A DNA stretch of 64,000 nt from Microcaldota archaeon. Lineage in GTDB: Archaea > Micrarchaeota > Micrarchaeia > Micrarchaeales > CABMGC01. The translations under genes and the position numbers were made by a program. The notes beneath the pieces were generated by a model. That model was not told the origin of the DNA and did not search any database. It was given only the letters and a program-made list of their open reading frames with translations. Within the stretch, counting starts at the first letter, position 1. Each line of letters starts with the position of its first letter. The DNA is taken from assembly GCA_021850625.1 (NCBI GenBank), contig JAJZLJ010000002.1, positions 1 to 64,000 on the forward strand, read 5' to 3'. Of the stretch, positions 63,101-64,000 are shown piece after piece.

Positions 63101-64000
63101 TAGGATCTATTGAAGAGTAATTATTATTACCTGATGTATCAAAGGTTATAGTTGCATTAGATGTATAAGATAATGTATAAATAAAACTTTTATTTATTGA
63201 TGTATAATTACCACTTCCGTCAATTATAGTACCATTGCTAAATTTTATTGAATAACTAAATTTTGCATAATTATTGTTCCCTAAAATACCCTGTAGAGAT
63301 ATTGATAAATTATAATTTTTTTGATTGTTTATAATTGGGATATAAAATTTACCAGTCGTATTAGCTTTATTAAATGATACTCCATCAATAGATATTGACA
63401 TATTAGGTAATGCTTTTTCAACTGAAATATTATAATATGAAAGAGTAGATTGATTGTTGTAAGTTATAAAATTTACATTGTTTCCGGCAGGAATAAACTT
63501 TCCATTTTGTTTTATTAAACCGTAACTCAAATTGAATGTTTTATTATTTTGGCTTATGGATATCTTTTTAGTTTTTATATAATTTTTGAAATTTAAAAGT
63601 TGTTGATTGTTTAAAGAAGTAAGATTATCGATAATTGAATAGTTTAAAGATATGTTACTGCTAATTGAGGTATTTATGCTATTGATAGAAGCATTATAGG
63701 TAGTGTTAAGATTTTGATTTAATATTTTAGAACTTATTGCGCTTTTTATATTGCTGATATCTACAGTTGAGTTTAAAGATCCTTTAGTTTTTGAAGAGAT
63801 TAACAACGGTTTAATAAATACACCATTTGACATATTGAAAGTCTTGAATAATGGTAGTATTATTTTTGAAAGATTACTTGGGGCATAATTAGAATAATTA
63901 TATTGAATGTTTTGAGTAATTATTTTATTAGTTATATTAGTAAAATTATTTTTATTAGAGAGATTTGTATTTTTATTGAGTAAAGAGGTATTTACTGATG
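60159..64000 (-). CDS. Giant surface adhesin with two DUF2341-like modules (N-terminus outside window)
   Basis: The frame is open to the window end, at least 1280 codons, so the true start lies outside; ATG 63833 is internal. The N-terminal part is Asn/Ser-rich. Two related modules of about 300 residues follow (each with YFNGTIIPSWMEG- or FNTSGAILPSWIEQ-like sequence, IYMGFA/LYLGFA, STYAQYD and a ...NGVMP end), matching DUF2341 with a lectin-like fold. A Cys-pair Ig-like segment (VCGSSPYINSC) separates them. The C-terminal 125 residues repeat the domain of the preceding small protein and end ITFENSC. It should be a long surface or adhesive protein. Confidence 0.8.
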   Translation of the reverse strand, partial: SVNTSLLNKNTNLSNKNNFTNITNKIITQNIQYNYSNYAPSNLSKIILPLFKTFNMSNGVFIKPLLISSKTKGSLNSTVDISNIKSAISSKILNQNLNTTYNASINSINTSISSNISLNYSIIDNLTSLNNQQLLNFKNYIKTKKISISQNNKTFNLSYGLIKQNGKFIPAGNNVNFITYNNQSTLSYYNISVEKALPNMSISIDGVSFNKANTTGKFYIPIINNQKNYNLSISLQGILGNNNYAKFSYSIKFSNGTIIDGSGNYTSINKSFIYTLSYTSNATITFDTSGNNNYSSIDPTVIVIPSTINTFVPITLSNSQNIPTPIPFQYQLSVNSLAFESYEAKNLSNIEFFYFNGTIIPSWMEGSTSNTLLNNPTNSVYFYSSTNTIYWLKLYNSIPSSNSITIYMGFALTSQNLFNTIDVGEAPQLSTSYAQYDDGSSVFNYYNVAPPSTSGWTIHGTAGQKNTAPSGSHYDSDNALYANSANGDYMYIPISSLSQNSIISFDVYTTGLGDMFFLTNSAGAGQMVRLDGRGGSDYSGLAKTASWTSWSAPSPGIDVSKNTWYKYDIVISSSTANAYIGSVSNYLSTLGTLTNSGFSIANNGNYIGLIGDGLGSSYITYWNSFIIRNYPPNGIMPSASFGTPQSSKTPIIELQYNPVPYGTSDIINGISSKNGDTLKLFINGVLAAGPSTNTVSYTVCGSSPYINSCLSPGNYIISVNDTNSGLTSNAILLVTQSPPSLKLNLQKVILNNESTIPINYSILTVGNQLDSTLYINGALVSNTYFNTIYDFHSSGNGLYNITLLTSGNGNYLPETTKKDVCIINLPSSTPSNILYYAPLCIVNNQTASVQEAFQQLISINESIYKNYLQYNGNLANFEIFNTSGAILPSWIEQNTTGNITIWTKLPYGISSNSIYPLYLGFASNTLNLLSNTGINGIGEFPTATSTYAQYDNGNYIFNNYFNGGSLNGWTSSGTAGITTSAPSGSPFGLNAFYANGANGDYLYTIANNQTENSIIEYYTYTQNLDDLFFLVNSLGNGQIARVGNGVGWYGIASSSSWTLWTAPPNTGIWSNEWLLMGLTIRNGNAQLFLSTTPGIYGTEISSNPSNNYSVSDNGNYLGFVGDAAASTSTQYMNGLIIRTYPPNGVMPYSLQGTAVSVSSSLTCTISLNQNSINFGSLNPSSSINTINSIRDTNNGNAGAYMYIFGGNWIGPMQFGVSNTTWAATNNIPFSAASKLTLTLSNTLISIPSIGNNSIYLGLRVPGGTASGTYQETITFENSC

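Overview
The window is AT-rich chromosomal DNA of an archaeon. The archaeal signature genes are CDP-archaeol synthase, RPA, Fen1, Nop5, aMBF1, Rpo7 and Spt4, L10e, Dph2, a TRAM protein, archaeal AlaRS, GlyRS, GluRS and ProRS, and a tRNA-Trp with a box C/D-like intron. The small proteins, the bacterial-type AspRS with GatCAB, the 11-subunit Nuo complex and the pilin-like proteins with a SAMEYLMTYGW core suggest a DPANN/ARMAN-type lineage (Micrarchaeota or Parvarchaeota). That placement is inference. Two initiation modes can be read from the sequence. Internal operon genes have a Shine-Dalgarno core (G)GTG 5-6 nt before the start codon. Several first genes look leaderless, with a TATA box about 26 nt before the start.

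Layout. 1-1.0 kb: a phosphodiesterase cut by the window edge. 1.1-10.4 kb: NADH-quinone oxidoreductase genes nuoABCDHIJKLN on the + strand, with nuoM convergent on the - strand; nuoEFG are absent. 10.4-11.4 kb: RPA-like protein and a candidate structured RNA with its own TATA box. 11.5-21.5 kb (- strand): carbonic anhydrase-like protein, bacterial-type aspS followed upstream by gatB-gatA-gatC and an asparaginase, translin, an OGG-type glycosylase, GlyRS. 21.6-33.4 kb: mixed housekeeping (Nop5, CarS, AlaRS, Exo5/Cas4-like nuclease, HAD, TRAM, membrane-bound HTH protein, tRNA-Gly, SIMPL protein, L10e, type I IDI, Dph2). 33.4-42 kb: secreted proteins, two pilin-like proteins, a site-2 protease, aMBF1, Fen1, a small basic ORF, Lrp-type regulators and a candidate small RNA. 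42-47 kb: GluRS, FKBP, Spt4/Rpo7/PIN, a SufU scaffold and a box C/D sRNA. 47-64 kb: a surface region with a GT2 glycosyltransferase, an orphan membrane protein, a pilin-like protein with an 88-codon serine-rich linker, a polytopic GT-C-like protein, a kinase-like protein, tRNA-Gln, ProRS, tRNA-Trp with intron, eukaryote-type phosphomannomutase, PAP2 phosphatase and three secreted or anchored proteins, the last a giant DUF2341-type adhesin running off the window end.

How the genes work together. The Nuo complex makes a proton-pumping respiratory module with an unknown electron input. AspRS plus GatCAB probably makes Asn-tRNA(Asn) by the transamidation route. PMM, GT2, the GT-C-like protein and PAP2 could form a mannose/lipid-linked glycosylation route acting on Ser/Thr/Asn-rich surface proteins. 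The most unusual signals are genes that seem to start at ATA (and perhaps CTG) behind a correctly spaced Shine-Dalgarno, pilin-like proteins fused to a poly-Gly domain or a poly-Ser linker, and three non-coding RNA loci outside the tRNAs.
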